Positions 1 to 6,395 of a stretch of DNA of 9,502 nucleotides are shown one piece after another (the first letter of the stretch is position 1; the number at the start of each line of letters is the position of its first letter). Origin of the DNA: Desulfobacterales bacterium (lineage in GTDB: Bacteria > Desulfobacterota > Desulfobacteria > Desulfobacterales > Desulfobacteraceae); the NCBI GenBank assembly GCA_022361535.1, contig JAKSAU010000316.1:1-9502 (forward strand), in the 5' to 3' direction. A model generated the notes under the pieces. It saw only the letters and a list, made by a program, of their open reading frames with translations, made no database searches and was not told where the DNA came from. Position numbers and translations under genes: made by a program.

Positions 1-1
1 G

Positions 2-1147
2 GACAAATCATACCTGGGGCATCTTCAGGATCTGGTCGATATATGCTCAATTGCAATGAGCAATGCAGTTCTTTATTCTAAAGAGCGTAAAAAGAATCTT
101 CATTTAAAGTCAGCCTTGTCCAGGGTAAAAAAAGAAAGCACAATAATTGGCCAGAGTGCTGAATTTCATAAAAGCATGGAGCTGGTCAGAAGCTATGCAG
201 ACACGGATTTTAACGTGCTGATCACCGGTGAGAGTGGTACGGGAAAAGAACTTGTAGCAGAGCAGCTTCATAAGGGCAGCAGCAGGGCCGCTAACCCGTT
301 TCTGGTTCAAAACTGTTCAGCTATTCCAGAAACGTTGCTGGAAAGTGAATTGTTCGGTTATAAAAAAGGCGCCTTTACCGGGGCAAGCCGGGACCGGGCC
401 GGGCTTTTTGAGGCTGCAGACGGCGGAACGGTGTTTTTGGATGAAATCGGTGACATGCCCATGAGCACACAAGCCGGATTGTTGAGGGTTCTTCAGAAAA
501 ATGAAATCAAACCCTTGGGATCTACCAGTGTCAGGCATATAAATGTCAGGATTGTTGCCGCCACCAATAAAGATATCAAGCGGATGATCATTGAAAACAG
601 GTTCCGCCAGGACTTATATTATCGTCTGTCTGTTCTTCCGGTTCATCTTCCACCTTTAAGAGACCGCCGGGAAGATATTCCTTTACTGGTAAAATACTTT
701 TTAGATAAGGAAGCTGCAAAAGGGACAAACCCTGAGAAAAAGGTTGTACCGGAAGCCATGCAGTATCTGGTTGCCTATACCTGGCCGGGAAATATACGGG
801 AACTGGAAAATCTAATTCGTTATCTGACAGTGACCTCCCCGAATGAATATATCCAGCCGGAAAATTTGCCGGAACATATTATTGATGTGGTTCCTGAAAT
901 AGTCGAGGGACATGATGAAAGTGCTGCAGCAACGGAGAATGAATTTATGGCTGACCTATCCAGCATGACATGGCCGGGACTTGAGGAAGCCTATGTTAAG
1001 GCGCTGATGAAAAAATACAATTGGAACATTACATGGGCTGCAAGGGCTTCAGGCATCAACCGGTCCACATTTGCTTCGCGTATGAGAAAGCTTGATATCA
1101 GGCGGCAGCAAGCCGGAATTAAACGCTTTGATCTTGCTGGTCAATAA
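2..1147 (+). CDS. Sigma-54-dependent transcriptional activator, GAF/AAA+/Fis-HTH type, 5' end missing
   Basis: An enhancer-binding protein that would use ATP hydrolysis to open promoters held by sigma-54 RNA polymerase. The reading frame is open to the left edge, so the ATG at 56 is almost certainly internal. The visible residues around it (VDICSIAMSNAVLY) look like the last helix of a GAF sensor domain, as in FhlA/NorR-type regulators. Counting from the ATG at 56, the AAA+ domain shows Walker A GESGTGKE at 58-65, the sigma-54-contacting GAFTGA loop at 105-110, Walker B with D129/E130, and the arginine-rich RFRQDLYYRL segment. A Fis-type helix-turn-helix lies at about 309-348 (NITWAARASGINRSTFASR). 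No receiver domain is visible, so it probably responds to a ligand bound by the missing N-terminal part. It converges on dcuB and is followed at once by a terminator. The family assignment is secure; its targets are unknown. Confidence 0.93.
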   Translation, partial: DKSYLGHLQDLVDICSIAMSNAVLYSKERKKNLHLKSALSRVKKESTIIGQSAEFHKSMELVRSYADTDFNVLITGESGTGKELVAEQLHKGSSRAANPFLVQNCSAIPETLLESELFGYKKGAFTGASRDRAGLFEAADGGTVFLDEIGDMPMSTQAGLLRVLQKNEIKPLGSTSVRHINVRIVAATNKDIKRMIIENRFRQDLYYRLSVLPVHLPPLRDRREDIPLLVKYFLDKEAAKGTNPEKKVVPEAMQYLVAYTWPGNIRELENLIRYLTVTSPNEYIQPENLPEHIIDVVPEIVEGHDESAAATENEFMADLSSMTWPGLEEAYVKALMKKYNWNITWAARASGINRSTFASRMRKLDIRRQQAGIKRFDLAGQ

Positions 1148-1149
1148 AG

Positions 1150-1185
1150 AACCGCCTGCAGTTTACTGCAGGCGGTTTTGTTTTT
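1150..1185 (+). terminator. Rho-independent terminator of the sigma-54 activator gene
   Basis: A perfect 12-bp stem (1150-1161 pairing with 1166-1177, AACCGCCTGCAG with its complement) closes on the TTTA loop and is followed by TTGTTTTT. It begins 3 nt after the activator's stop codon. On the opposite strand the hairpin is followed only by a weak CTTTATT tract, so it may also terminate the convergent dcuB transcript, but less well. Confidence 0.93.
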
Positions 1186-1215
1186 CAGCGCTATCCTGAA
1201 CTAATCAGTGTGAAG

Positions 1216-2535
1216 TTAAAATGAGGACAGGGCCATGGATAAAAAATATCCAAGAATGGTTGCCGTACCTACACCGATGAGCCCAGGGAACATAAAACTG
1301 TGATTTAATACATATTTTCCGATCCTGGTTGTCCCAGTCCTGTCAAAACTGATTGCGGCAAGGTCGCTGGGGTAGAACGGGAAAAAATAGTAGGCATAAC
1401 ATGACGGCAGCACCCCGATAAGGACATCCGGCGGAATATTGAGTACAAACCCCAGGGGCAGCATGATGGTCAATACGGCAGCCTGGCTTTTCAAGAATAC
1501 TGAAACTATGAACATGGCAAAGGCAAAGGTCCAGGGAAAGGCTTCCACCATACCGCTGACCATCCCGATAAGATAGTCTTTATGGGCGCCGATAATGGTG
1601 TCTGACAGCCAGGCAATACCAAAGATGATTAGCACGGCCACCATTCCCGCAGTAAAAACGTTTGATGCGGCAATGGCTTTAGGACTGATGTTGGTGGCAA
1701 TCAGGATAACTGCCCCTACAGTGAGCATCATAAACTGGATGGCCACGGACATGCCTACCCCTTCAGGCAGGACGGTTTTTGAAAGCAGGGCCACCAGAAT
1801 GACACAAAGGATGCCTGCTAGGAATATGTACAAGCCTTTGTGTGCGGTGGGTTTGATTTGGCGTTCATCGCCTTCTTCCATGCCGCCGGCCACTTCCCTT
1901 GCAAACTCAGGATCTTTCATTCTTTCCTGGAAACGTTCATCTTTGTCCAGGTCTTTGCCCCGCTTAAGACTCCAGGTGGCTGCAACAAACACACCAATAA
2001 ACGTTGCGGGAATCGTAATTTTTAAAACATCGACCAGACCGATATCCAGCTGGTTTTCAACAGCTGTCGCCATGACCACGGCAGCTGCTGCAGCAATTGG
2101 GCTTGCGGTAATTCCCATCTGGGACGCAATGGTGGAAACGGCAAGCGGTCGTTCCGGCCGTATGCCCTGTTTGTATGCCACATCGTAAATAACAGGAAGC
2201 AACGGGTAAACAGAATGCCCGGTACCAACCAATACAGTAAGTGTATAGGTACACAAAGGCCCTAAATAGACAACATATTGGGGGTGATTTCGCAGCAGTT
2301 TTTCAGCATAAGCAACAAGAAGGTCCAAGCCGCCTGTGGCTTCAAGAGTGGCAGACGCCGCAACAACCGCAAGTATGATAAGCATGACTGAAACAGGCGG
2401 TGCGCCAGGTACGATACCGAATACAAATACCAATATGGATACGCCCAGACCGCCCAGCAGGCCAAAAGCGATACCGCCATAGCGAATGCCGATAAAGATA
2501 ATCGCCAATAACAACAACATATGAATCCAGAACAT
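1216..2535 (-). CDS. dcuB: Anaerobic C4-dicarboxylate transporter, DcuA/DcuB family (DcuB-like)
   Basis: An inner-membrane carrier for fumarate, malate, aspartate and succinate. In the family it usually works as an exchanger or Na+/H+-coupled uptake system under anaerobic conditions. The protein is 439 aa (E. coli DcuB is about 446) and strongly hydrophobic along its length, with one charged loop near residues 190-232. It resembles DcuB more than DcuA: N-terminal FGLLGGLG, LAVVAASATLEATGGLD (about 55-71), GTGHSVY (about 104-110), IRPERP (125-130), the loop motif RGKDLDKDE (192-200), and near the C-terminus YPSDLAAI, FDRTGTTRIG and NHSF. The ATG at 2535 has an ideal AAGGAGAG Shine-Dalgarno at 2541-2548 with 5 nt spacing. 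The gene stands alone on its strand, converging with the sigma-54 activator. In a sulfate reducer it could supply fumarate or malate as growth substrate or electron acceptor; that role is inferred. Confidence 0.93.
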   Translation of the reverse strand: MFWIHMLLLLAIIFIGIRYGGIAFGLLGGLGVSILVFVFGIVPGAPPVSVMLIILAVVAASATLEATGGLDLLVAYAEKLLRNHPQYVVYLGPLCTYTLTVLVGTGHSVYPLLPVIYDVAYKQGIRPERPLAVSTIASQMGITASPIAAAAAVVMATAVENQLDIGLVDVLKITIPATFIGVFVAATWSLKRGKDLDKDERFQERMKDPEFAREVAGGMEEGDERQIKPTAHKGLYIFLAGILCVILVALLSKTVLPEGVGMSVAIQFMMLTVGAVILIATNISPKAIAASNVFTAGMVAVLIIFGIAWLSDTIIGAHKDYLIGMVSGMVEAFPWTFAFAMFIVSVFLKSQAAVLTIMLPLGFVLNIPPDVLIGVLPSCYAYYFFPFYPSDLAAISFDRTGTTRIGKYVLNHSFMFPGLIGVGTATILGYFLSMALSSF

Positions 2536-2582
2536 GGTTTCTCTCCTTGATAGTTTGAAATGGAATGGTGCTTGTCTAACTT

Positions 2583-2628
2583 AAGAATTCGTATTCTTCT
2601 GATTATGCGATATTTTATTTAGAGTCAA
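2583..2628 (-). promoter_or_regulatory. Candidate dcuB promoter with overlapping dyad
   Basis: On the - strand, a TTGACT -35 (2623-2628) and a CATAAT -10 (2602-2607) lie 15 bp apart, which is short for sigma-70. The predicted start falls near 2595. This sits inside a small inverted repeat, AAGAAT-TCGT-ATTCTT (2583-2598), 47 bp upstream of the dcuB ATG, a placement that would suit a repressor operator. The match and the role are inferred from sequence only. Confidence 0.35.
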
Positions 2629-2687
2629 GTGATGAGTAAAATAGTATTTATAACTGTTCTAAAAATATGTTCCTATATAATACGGGT

Positions 2688-2830
2688 AGTTTAGTTGTCG
2701 GTAGCAACCACAAATTAATGTATTGCCGTTTGAGCACTTAGGCTCGTTAGTTCTAAGAAGACGGCATCAGGCGGATTTTTGAAAAAAATTCGGCAGCCGC
2801 TTGTTAGAACTAACGAGCCGGTTTTGTTAT
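2688..2830 (+). ncRNA. Possible small structured RNA in the dcuB-flagellin gap
   Basis: A perfect TATAAT at 2676-2681 on the + strand (no good -35 seen) would start a transcript near 2688. It would run through the inverted-repeat element and end in a long hairpin (arms 2741-2760 and 2800-2819) followed directly by GGTTTTGTTAT, which resembles a terminator. Within the transcript TGCCGT (2724-2729) can pair with ACGGCA (2761-2766), and CTTAG (2737-2741) with CTAAG (2753-2757). Those pairings exclude the long hairpin, as in attenuators. No convincing open reading frame lies here. It may instead be only a dispersed repeat; see the repeat entry. Confidence 0.25.
2741..2819. repeat. 79-nt inverted repeat forming one long imperfect hairpin
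   Basis: The 20-nt arms at 2741-2760 and 2800-2819 are complementary at 19 of 20 positions (the mismatch is 2757 against 2803). Pairing continues inward: CGGC 2762-2765 with GCCG 2796-2799, then 2772-2780 with 2784-2792 (including one G-T), around a 3-nt loop. Each arm also contains an internal dyad based on TTAG..CTAA; in the right arm this is GTTAG-AA-CTAAC. The element lies between the flagellin terminator and the dcuB promoter and overlaps no credible gene. The size and shape fit a REP/MITE-like dispersed element, a paired operator, or a structured RNA. Which of these cannot be decided from one copy. Confidence 0.8.
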
Positions 2831-2880
2831 ATGCGATACCCTTGTTCACCAAGGCCAATCGAAAATCTATTTTGAAAATT

Positions 2881-2916
2881 ACTATAAAAATGAAAGGGGG
2901 GAATGTGTTCCCCCCT
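2881..2916 (-). terminator. Rho-independent terminator of the flagellin gene
   Basis: On the - strand, AGGGGGGAA pairs with TTCCCCCCT around a CACA loop (2895-2916, 9 bp) and is followed by the T-rich tract TTCATTTTTATAG. It starts 35 nt after the flagellin stop codon. It separates the flagellin transcript from the structured element and from dcuB. Confidence 0.85.
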
Positions 2917-2951
2917 AATTTTGGTAATAGAATATACTTAAGCAATGATAC

Positions 2952-3752
2952 TCAACCAATAAGGTCGATCAACTTCTCCTGTGTTTTATTGGCCTGGGCC
3001 ATGGCATAGGTGCTTGTCCGTGCAAGTAGTTTCATTTGGTTGAGCACAATTGATTCTTCGGCCAGATCAGTATCCCTGATTTGAGATTCAGCAGCCAAAA
3101 GATTAATGCGTGTGGTGGAAAGGGTATTGATGTCGGATGTGTACTGGTTCTGGCTGGAACCAACGTTTGAGCGGACCTGATTGACCTGGCTTAACGCAAG
3201 GTCTAATGTTTCAATGGCCTGCTGGGCACCTTCGGTTGAGGTAATGTCAATTCCGGATAAAAATCCTGTTTCGGTCGATCCCAGCTGTGACGGGTCTACC
3301 GAACTGATGGACAGGCTGTTGGTATTAAATGTACCATCCAAAAGAGTTTGCCCGTTAAAGGATGTGGTATCAACAATATCCTTTATGGCATCCAGGGACG
3401 CATTGATATCTGATTGGATGGCAGAAAGGCTGTCTGCAGAGTGAAGCCCGTTGGCTGCGTCAAGGCTTTTAGTCCTGATATCCTGCAAAATGTCGGAGAT
3501 TTGACCTAGTGCACCGTCAGCGGTCTGGGCAATGGAAATATTGTCACTTGCATTGCGAATCTGCTGGCCTGCCGCCAGGGACTGACTTTTTAACTTGTCG
3601 GCGATAACCATGGCTGACGCATCATCTGCGGCCGAGTTGATTTTTCTCCCTGTGGCAATCCGTGCCAGAGATTTGGCCATGGCATTATCTGCATTGCCAG
3701 CCTGACGAGCGGCAATTAATGCAGTTGTATTTTGGTTGATCCTAAGACTCAT
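2952..3752 (-). CDS. fliC: Flagellin, short D0/D1-only form
   Basis: The filament subunit of the bacterial flagellum, exported through the flagellar type III system. The start is the ATG at 3752, not the upstream in-frame ATG at 3788: it gives the classic MSLRINQNTTAL start and has a strong AAGGAGG 4 nt upstream (3757-3763). The 266-aa product carries the conserved N-terminal coiled-coil region (GRKINSAADDASAMVIADKL at 35-54, NASDNISIAQTADGAL at 67-82, SFNGQTLLDG at 131-140). The C-terminal region follows (ESQIRDTDLAEES at 222-234, AMAQANKTQEKLIDLIG at the end). The middle (about 141-175) is very short, so the exposed D2/D3 domains are absent. There is no neighbouring flagellar gene in the window, and it has its own terminator. 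The exact symbol (fliC, flaA or hag) is conventional. fliC is used here. Confidence 0.93.
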   Translation of the reverse strand: MSLRINQNTTALIAARQAGNADNAMAKSLARIATGRKINSAADDASAMVIADKLKSQSLAAGQQIRNASDNISIAQTADGALGQISDILQDIRTKSLDAANGLHSADSLSAIQSDINASLDAIKDIVDTTSFNGQTLLDGTFNTNSLSISSVDPSQLGSTETGFLSGIDITSTEGAQQAIETLDLALSQVNQVRSNVGSSQNQYTSDINTLSTTRINLLAAESQIRDTDLAEESIVLNQMKLLARTSTYAMAQANKTQEKLIDLIG

Positions 3753-3794
3753 GGAACCTCCTTGTTCACAAATAAAACGCCATATCAAGTCTTC

Positions 3795-3823
3795 ATACTA
3801 TCAAAAAGTGTATGTAAATTCAA
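3795..3823 (-). promoter_or_regulatory. Weak candidate flagellin promoter
   Basis: In the 75-bp gap between hisA and the flagellin, TTGAAT (3818-3823) and TAGTAT (3795-3800) sit 17 bp apart on the - strand and match the sigma-70 boxes at 4 of 6 positions each. The -10 region (TTTGATAG) slightly recalls the sigma-28 GCCGATAA box, but no TAAA is found 15 bp upstream. Treat it as a placeholder. Confidence 0.3.
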
Positions 3824-3827
3824 ATTG

Positions 3828-4592
3828 TTAATTAGAAGCGTGATGCCACTGAACCACTCTCTGGTAAGGAACTGTACCCCCAAAGATATCCAGGGCCGAC
3901 CCAATGGTCAGGTCCACACGATTCTTTCCAATGGATTTTACCCGGTCAAGATCTGAGAAATGTCCTGCTCCGCCTGCATATGTGGCAGGGATAGGGGAGT
4001 GGCTGCCCAAAAGGGCGACCAAATCCTCCTGGATGCCTTGCATTTTGCCTTCAACATCTACTCCGTGAACCAGGAATTCGTCACAATAGGTTGCCATGTG
4101 GCCAAGGGTTTCAGGCGTTACCGCCACATCTGTAAAATTCTGCCAGCGGTCCGTAACAATCCAGAATTGTCCGTCACGAAACCTGCAGCTTAGATCCAGA
4201 ACAAGCCTGTTCTTTCCCACAACCTTAACCAGCCCTTCCAATTTATCCATGTCGATTTTACCTTTTGAGAACACATAAGATGTGACAATGACATGGGATG
4301 CACCTGCATCCAGAAAACCGGATGCATTTTCAGGGGTGATGCCGCCGCCCATCTGCAGTCCCCCGGGGTAGGCTTTAAGTGCTGATAACGCAGCTTCAGT
4401 GTTTCCGGGACCAAGCGCTATTACATGGCCGCCTAAAAGTTTGTCTTCTTTATATTTCTTTGCAAAACTTTCAGGAGAGCCTTCACTTTCAAAGTTGGTG
4501 ACAAGGCTGTCCTGGTTATTATCGGTCAGAGTGCCGCCTACAATCTGGACCACTTTTCCATTTCGCAGGTCAATGCAGGGTCTAAATTTCAT
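3828..4592 (-). CDS. hisA: ProFAR isomerase HisA, eukaryotic (HIS6) type
   Basis: Catalyses the Amadori isomerisation of ProFAR to PRFAR, the fourth step of histidine biosynthesis, in the cytoplasm. The 254-aa (beta/alpha)8 protein follows yeast His6 (about 261 aa) rather than ordinary bacterial HisA. It has [17 protein letters not shown] at 6-22, HVIALGPGN at 56-64, LQMGGGI at 79-85, [11 protein letters not shown] near 101-111, LDLSCR at 132-137, HGVDVEG at 176-182, YAGGAG at 205-210 and GSALDIFGG at 231-239. The probable catalytic acids are D8 in CIDL and D133 or D179 (inferred from the fold). The ATG at 4592 is chosen over the in-frame ATG at 4637, because it begins at the conserved KFRPCIDL and has AAGGA 9 nt upstream. 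No other his gene is near. It lies 59 bp after the lipoprotein gene, without a clear terminator between, so it may be co-transcribed with the MCE operon. Confidence 0.92.
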   Translation of the reverse strand: MKFRPCIDLRNGKVVQIVGGTLTDNNQDSLVTNFESEGSPESFAKKYKEDKLLGGHVIALGPGNTEAALSALKAYPGGLQMGGGITPENASGFLDAGASHVIVTSYVFSKGKIDMDKLEGLVKVVGKNRLVLDLSCRFRDGQFWIVTDRWQNFTDVAVTPETLGHMATYCDEFLVHGVDVEGKMQGIQEDLVALLGSHSPIPATYAGGAGHFSDLDRVKSIGKNRVDLTIGSALDIFGGTVPYQRVVQWHHASN

Positions 4593-4639
4593 AATGGATT
4601 TTCCTTCAAATGATAAATGAGAACTTAAGGGTCTCATTT

Positions 4640-4662
4640 AAGTTAGATTAGTCAAGTTAGAT
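4640..4662. repeat. Short direct repeat at the lipoprotein stop codon
   Basis: AAGTTAGAT occurs at 4640-4648 and again at 4654-4662, 14 bp apart. The second copy encodes the last residues (DLT) and part of the stop codon of the lipoprotein. It looks like a small slippage duplication just after the gene end. Confidence 0.5.
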
Positions 4663-5284
4663 CAAGTTTTGACACGTCAGTGAAAAATGCATTTAGGATA
4701 TGGGTCAATCCTTGGTTCAATCCTTTTACATATTCGTCCGGGCTGGTTTTTTCCATAGGAATAGCGGCCTCATAGGTTTGGGAAAGCAACGGTTCAGATC
4801 CGCCTGTTGTTTGTTTGTCAAGATTCAGGCGAATAGTGATAACCGCGACAGCTTGCTTATCATCCTTTATATCGCAATAAAGACCGGTGATTTTTCCCCA
4901 AAGCTGGTAGTTGGTTTCGGCCATTATACTTTTAGAGGCAGGCGAGAAATAGGAAGATGCATAAAGATTTTCCATCACCAGGTCGGTTATCATCCGGGCA
5001 GGAGGGGTCATATAGTTGTGATAGTAATCCTGGGCATAGCGGTTTTGGCCGAGTCGATAAACAAATGCCGCACCACTGAATTCCGGTGAGATGTCAAGCC
5101 CTTTAACCAAAAGTTTACTTCCCTTGTCCTGGGCTTGAAGATCAGCTGCATCAGGGGATGCAGACAGGCGGAATATTTGTTTTTCGGCATAGTCATTTCT
5201 GATGCCGCCGCACCCGGTGAACAAGGGTAAAAGCAAGGCGGTAAACAATACTAAAATCAGTAAAAAAGGGGCTCTGGTATTCAT
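4652..5284 (-). CDS. ABC-transport auxiliary lipoprotein, PqiC/YmbA-like
   Basis: A predicted 210-aa lipoprotein of the ABC_trans_aux type, the outer-membrane partner found with MCE transporters (PqiC in the E. coli Pqi system). It starts with a signal peptide: hydrophobic stretch about 7-22 and lipobox FTGC, with the lipidated Cys at 25. Gly follows at +2, not Asp, which favours delivery to the outer membrane. The rest fits the family: a first strand KQIFRLSA near 35-42, a segment around 75-125 (VYRLGQNRYAQDYYHNYMTPPARMITDLV) and a strand-rich second half. It begins 1 bp after the mlaD stop codon, so it is part of the MCE operon. GGAG lies 13 nt before the start, which is far; translation is probably coupled to mlaD. 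Sequence similarity in this family is low, and the call rests on motifs plus context. Confidence 0.8.
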   Translation of the reverse strand: MNTRAPFLLILVLFTALLLPLFTGCGGIRNDYAEKQIFRLSASPDAADLQAQDKGSKLLVKGLDISPEFSGAAFVYRLGQNRYAQDYYHNYMTPPARMITDLVMENLYASSYFSPASKSIMAETNYQLWGKITGLYCDIKDDKQAVAVITIRLNLDKQTTGGSEPLLSQTYEAAIPMEKTSPDEYVKGLNQGLTHILNAFFTDVSKLDLT

Positions 5285-5285
5285 G

Positions 5286-6380
5286 TTATTTTGAGTTCTC
5301 CTTCATAGCTGCCGGGGTCTGAGATTCAGGCGGCGCTTCCATAAGAATCCGCCCCGGATATTTGCGCAGTTCCAGAGTGAGTTGGTTTAAGTTTTCTGCT
5401 GTGTGTTCAAAATTTTCAATTGTTTTTCCTATGATATCCGCATTAACCCATACCATGTTTTCCAGCATTTTAGATGTCTTTTCCAGGCTGGTGAGGGTGG
5501 CTTCCATTTTTTGGGCAAGCCGGGCAATTTTAGGCCCATAGTCTGATTCAAGTCGATTCGTCATTCGTGTAACACCTGCGGCAGCCGTTTCAACGTCAGC
5601 TAAGGTGTTTTTTACCGGCTCTTTGGCGTCCTGTACAATCAATTTAAGGTCAGCCATGGATGTACCGGCGTCTGCAACAATTTGCTTCATCTGGTTAGAT
5701 TCGATAAATCCGGCAATCTTTTCATTGGTCTTTCGCAGTTCCTTGAGAAGTTTTCCTGCCTGGTTAGAGATTTGGGCCATGTCCAGATCGTTTGTTTTAT
5801 TGTTTAGGTTCTTTACCAGGGCACCAATATCCTTGCCAAGGTTTTGGATATCAAGATCTGTGAAACTGTCCATCATCTGTTTCAGGGCATCAGAAACCCT
5901 TTTTATATTGCTTCGCCGGGACGGTACGTACAGATTTTTAGGATTCCAGGTAATTTCTAAAGGATTGGCCGGAACTTGATAGTCTGTTTCAAGGTAAGCC
6001 GCACCTGTAAGTCCTTTAAAGGAGAGAGATATACTCAGCCCTTCGTCAATTGCCTTTTTCATCCTTTCTCCGGCATCTTTACCTGTCTGGCCGACATAAC
6101 AGTCTTCTGCAAGAGAAAAGGTGACAAGAACATAGTTCGATGGAATCCCGTATACTTTTGTCGGGGTGGTAATGGACTTAACCGTTCCGATTTTAACACC
6201 CTTGTATTTGACTTCTGAGCCGATATCCAGTCCCTGTACGGTTTCATTAAAATAGGTTTCTGCAAGAATTTCCGTTTTTAGGAATTTGCCTGCACCAAAT
6301 GCGATAAGCATGGCAGCGGTCAAAGCAAAGGCAAGGATGACAAAAAGGCCGAGTTTGAAAAAATTTGTCTTCTGGGTCAT
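5286..6380 (-). CDS. mlaD: MCE-domain lipid-binding protein, MlaD family
   Basis: The periplasmic lipid-binding component of an MCE ABC transporter, anchored in the inner membrane. An N-terminal membrane helix (about 8-30) is followed by one MCE domain (about 37-135, with FNETVQGLDIGSEVKYKGV at 44-62 and GLTGAAYLET at 123-132). From about 155 to 335 comes a long, mostly helical, heptad-rich region, and then the family-typical ending ELRKYPGRILMEAPP (337-351) and a polar tail. At 364 aa it is twice the length of E. coli MlaD (about 183 aa) and resembles the long MCE proteins of other proteobacteria and chloroplast TGD2. The helical part could form a tube or a tether across the periplasm (inference). 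The ATG at 6380 lies 15 bp after the mlaF stop codon. Its Shine-Dalgarno is poor, so coupling is likely. Confidence 0.9.
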   Translation of the reverse strand: MTQKTNFFKLGLFVILAFALTAAMLIAFGAGKFLKTEILAETYFNETVQGLDIGSEVKYKGVKIGTVKSITTPTKVYGIPSNYVLVTFSLAEDCYVGQTGKDAGERMKKAIDEGLSISLSFKGLTGAAYLETDYQVPANPLEITWNPKNLYVPSRRSNIKRVSDALKQMMDSFTDLDIQNLGKDIGALVKNLNNKTNDLDMAQISNQAGKLLKELRKTNEKIAGFIESNQMKQIVADAGTSMADLKLIVQDAKEPVKNTLADVETAAAGVTRMTNRLESDYGPKIARLAQKMEATLTSLEKTSKMLENMVWVNADIIGKTIENFEHTAENLNQLTLELRKYPGRILMEAPPESQTPAAMKENSK

Positions 6381-6395
6381 GGATGGGGTCCCGCT

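Noticed and set aside
56..58. ATG at 56 as the true start of the sigma-54 activator
   Set aside because: The frame is open to the window edge and the residues before and after it form the continuous end of a GAF-like helix.
1595..2188. 197-codon open frame on the + strand inside dcuB
   Set aside because: It is the antisense shadow of a well-supported membrane transporter; its Ala/Thr-rich translation is an artefact of the opposite strand.
2741..2819. Integron attC site
   Set aside because: The length and inverted-repeat shape are suggestive, and GTTAGAAC lies at the right end, but the heptamers do not fit GTTRRRY and RYYYAAC (left TTCTAAG, right GTTAGAA), and there is no integrase or cassette nearby.
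2715..3009. Two 76-codon open frames in the intergenic region, one on each strand
   Set aside because: The + strand frame begins with an unsupported TTG and runs antisense into the flagellin. The - strand frame crosses the flagellin terminator and the inverted repeat. Neither has a ribosome binding site or recognisable sequence.
3753..3788. Upstream ATG at 3788 as flagellin start
   Set aside because: It adds 12 residues before the universally placed MSLRIN start and would place the perfect AAGGAGG inside the gene.
3753..3827. Sigma-28 promoter for the flagellin
   Set aside because: The -10 region has only a partial match and there is no TAAA at the required spacing.
4593..4637. Upstream ATG at 4637 as hisA start
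   Set aside because: It has no Shine-Dalgarno, and the 15 added residues have no counterpart before the first barrel strand.
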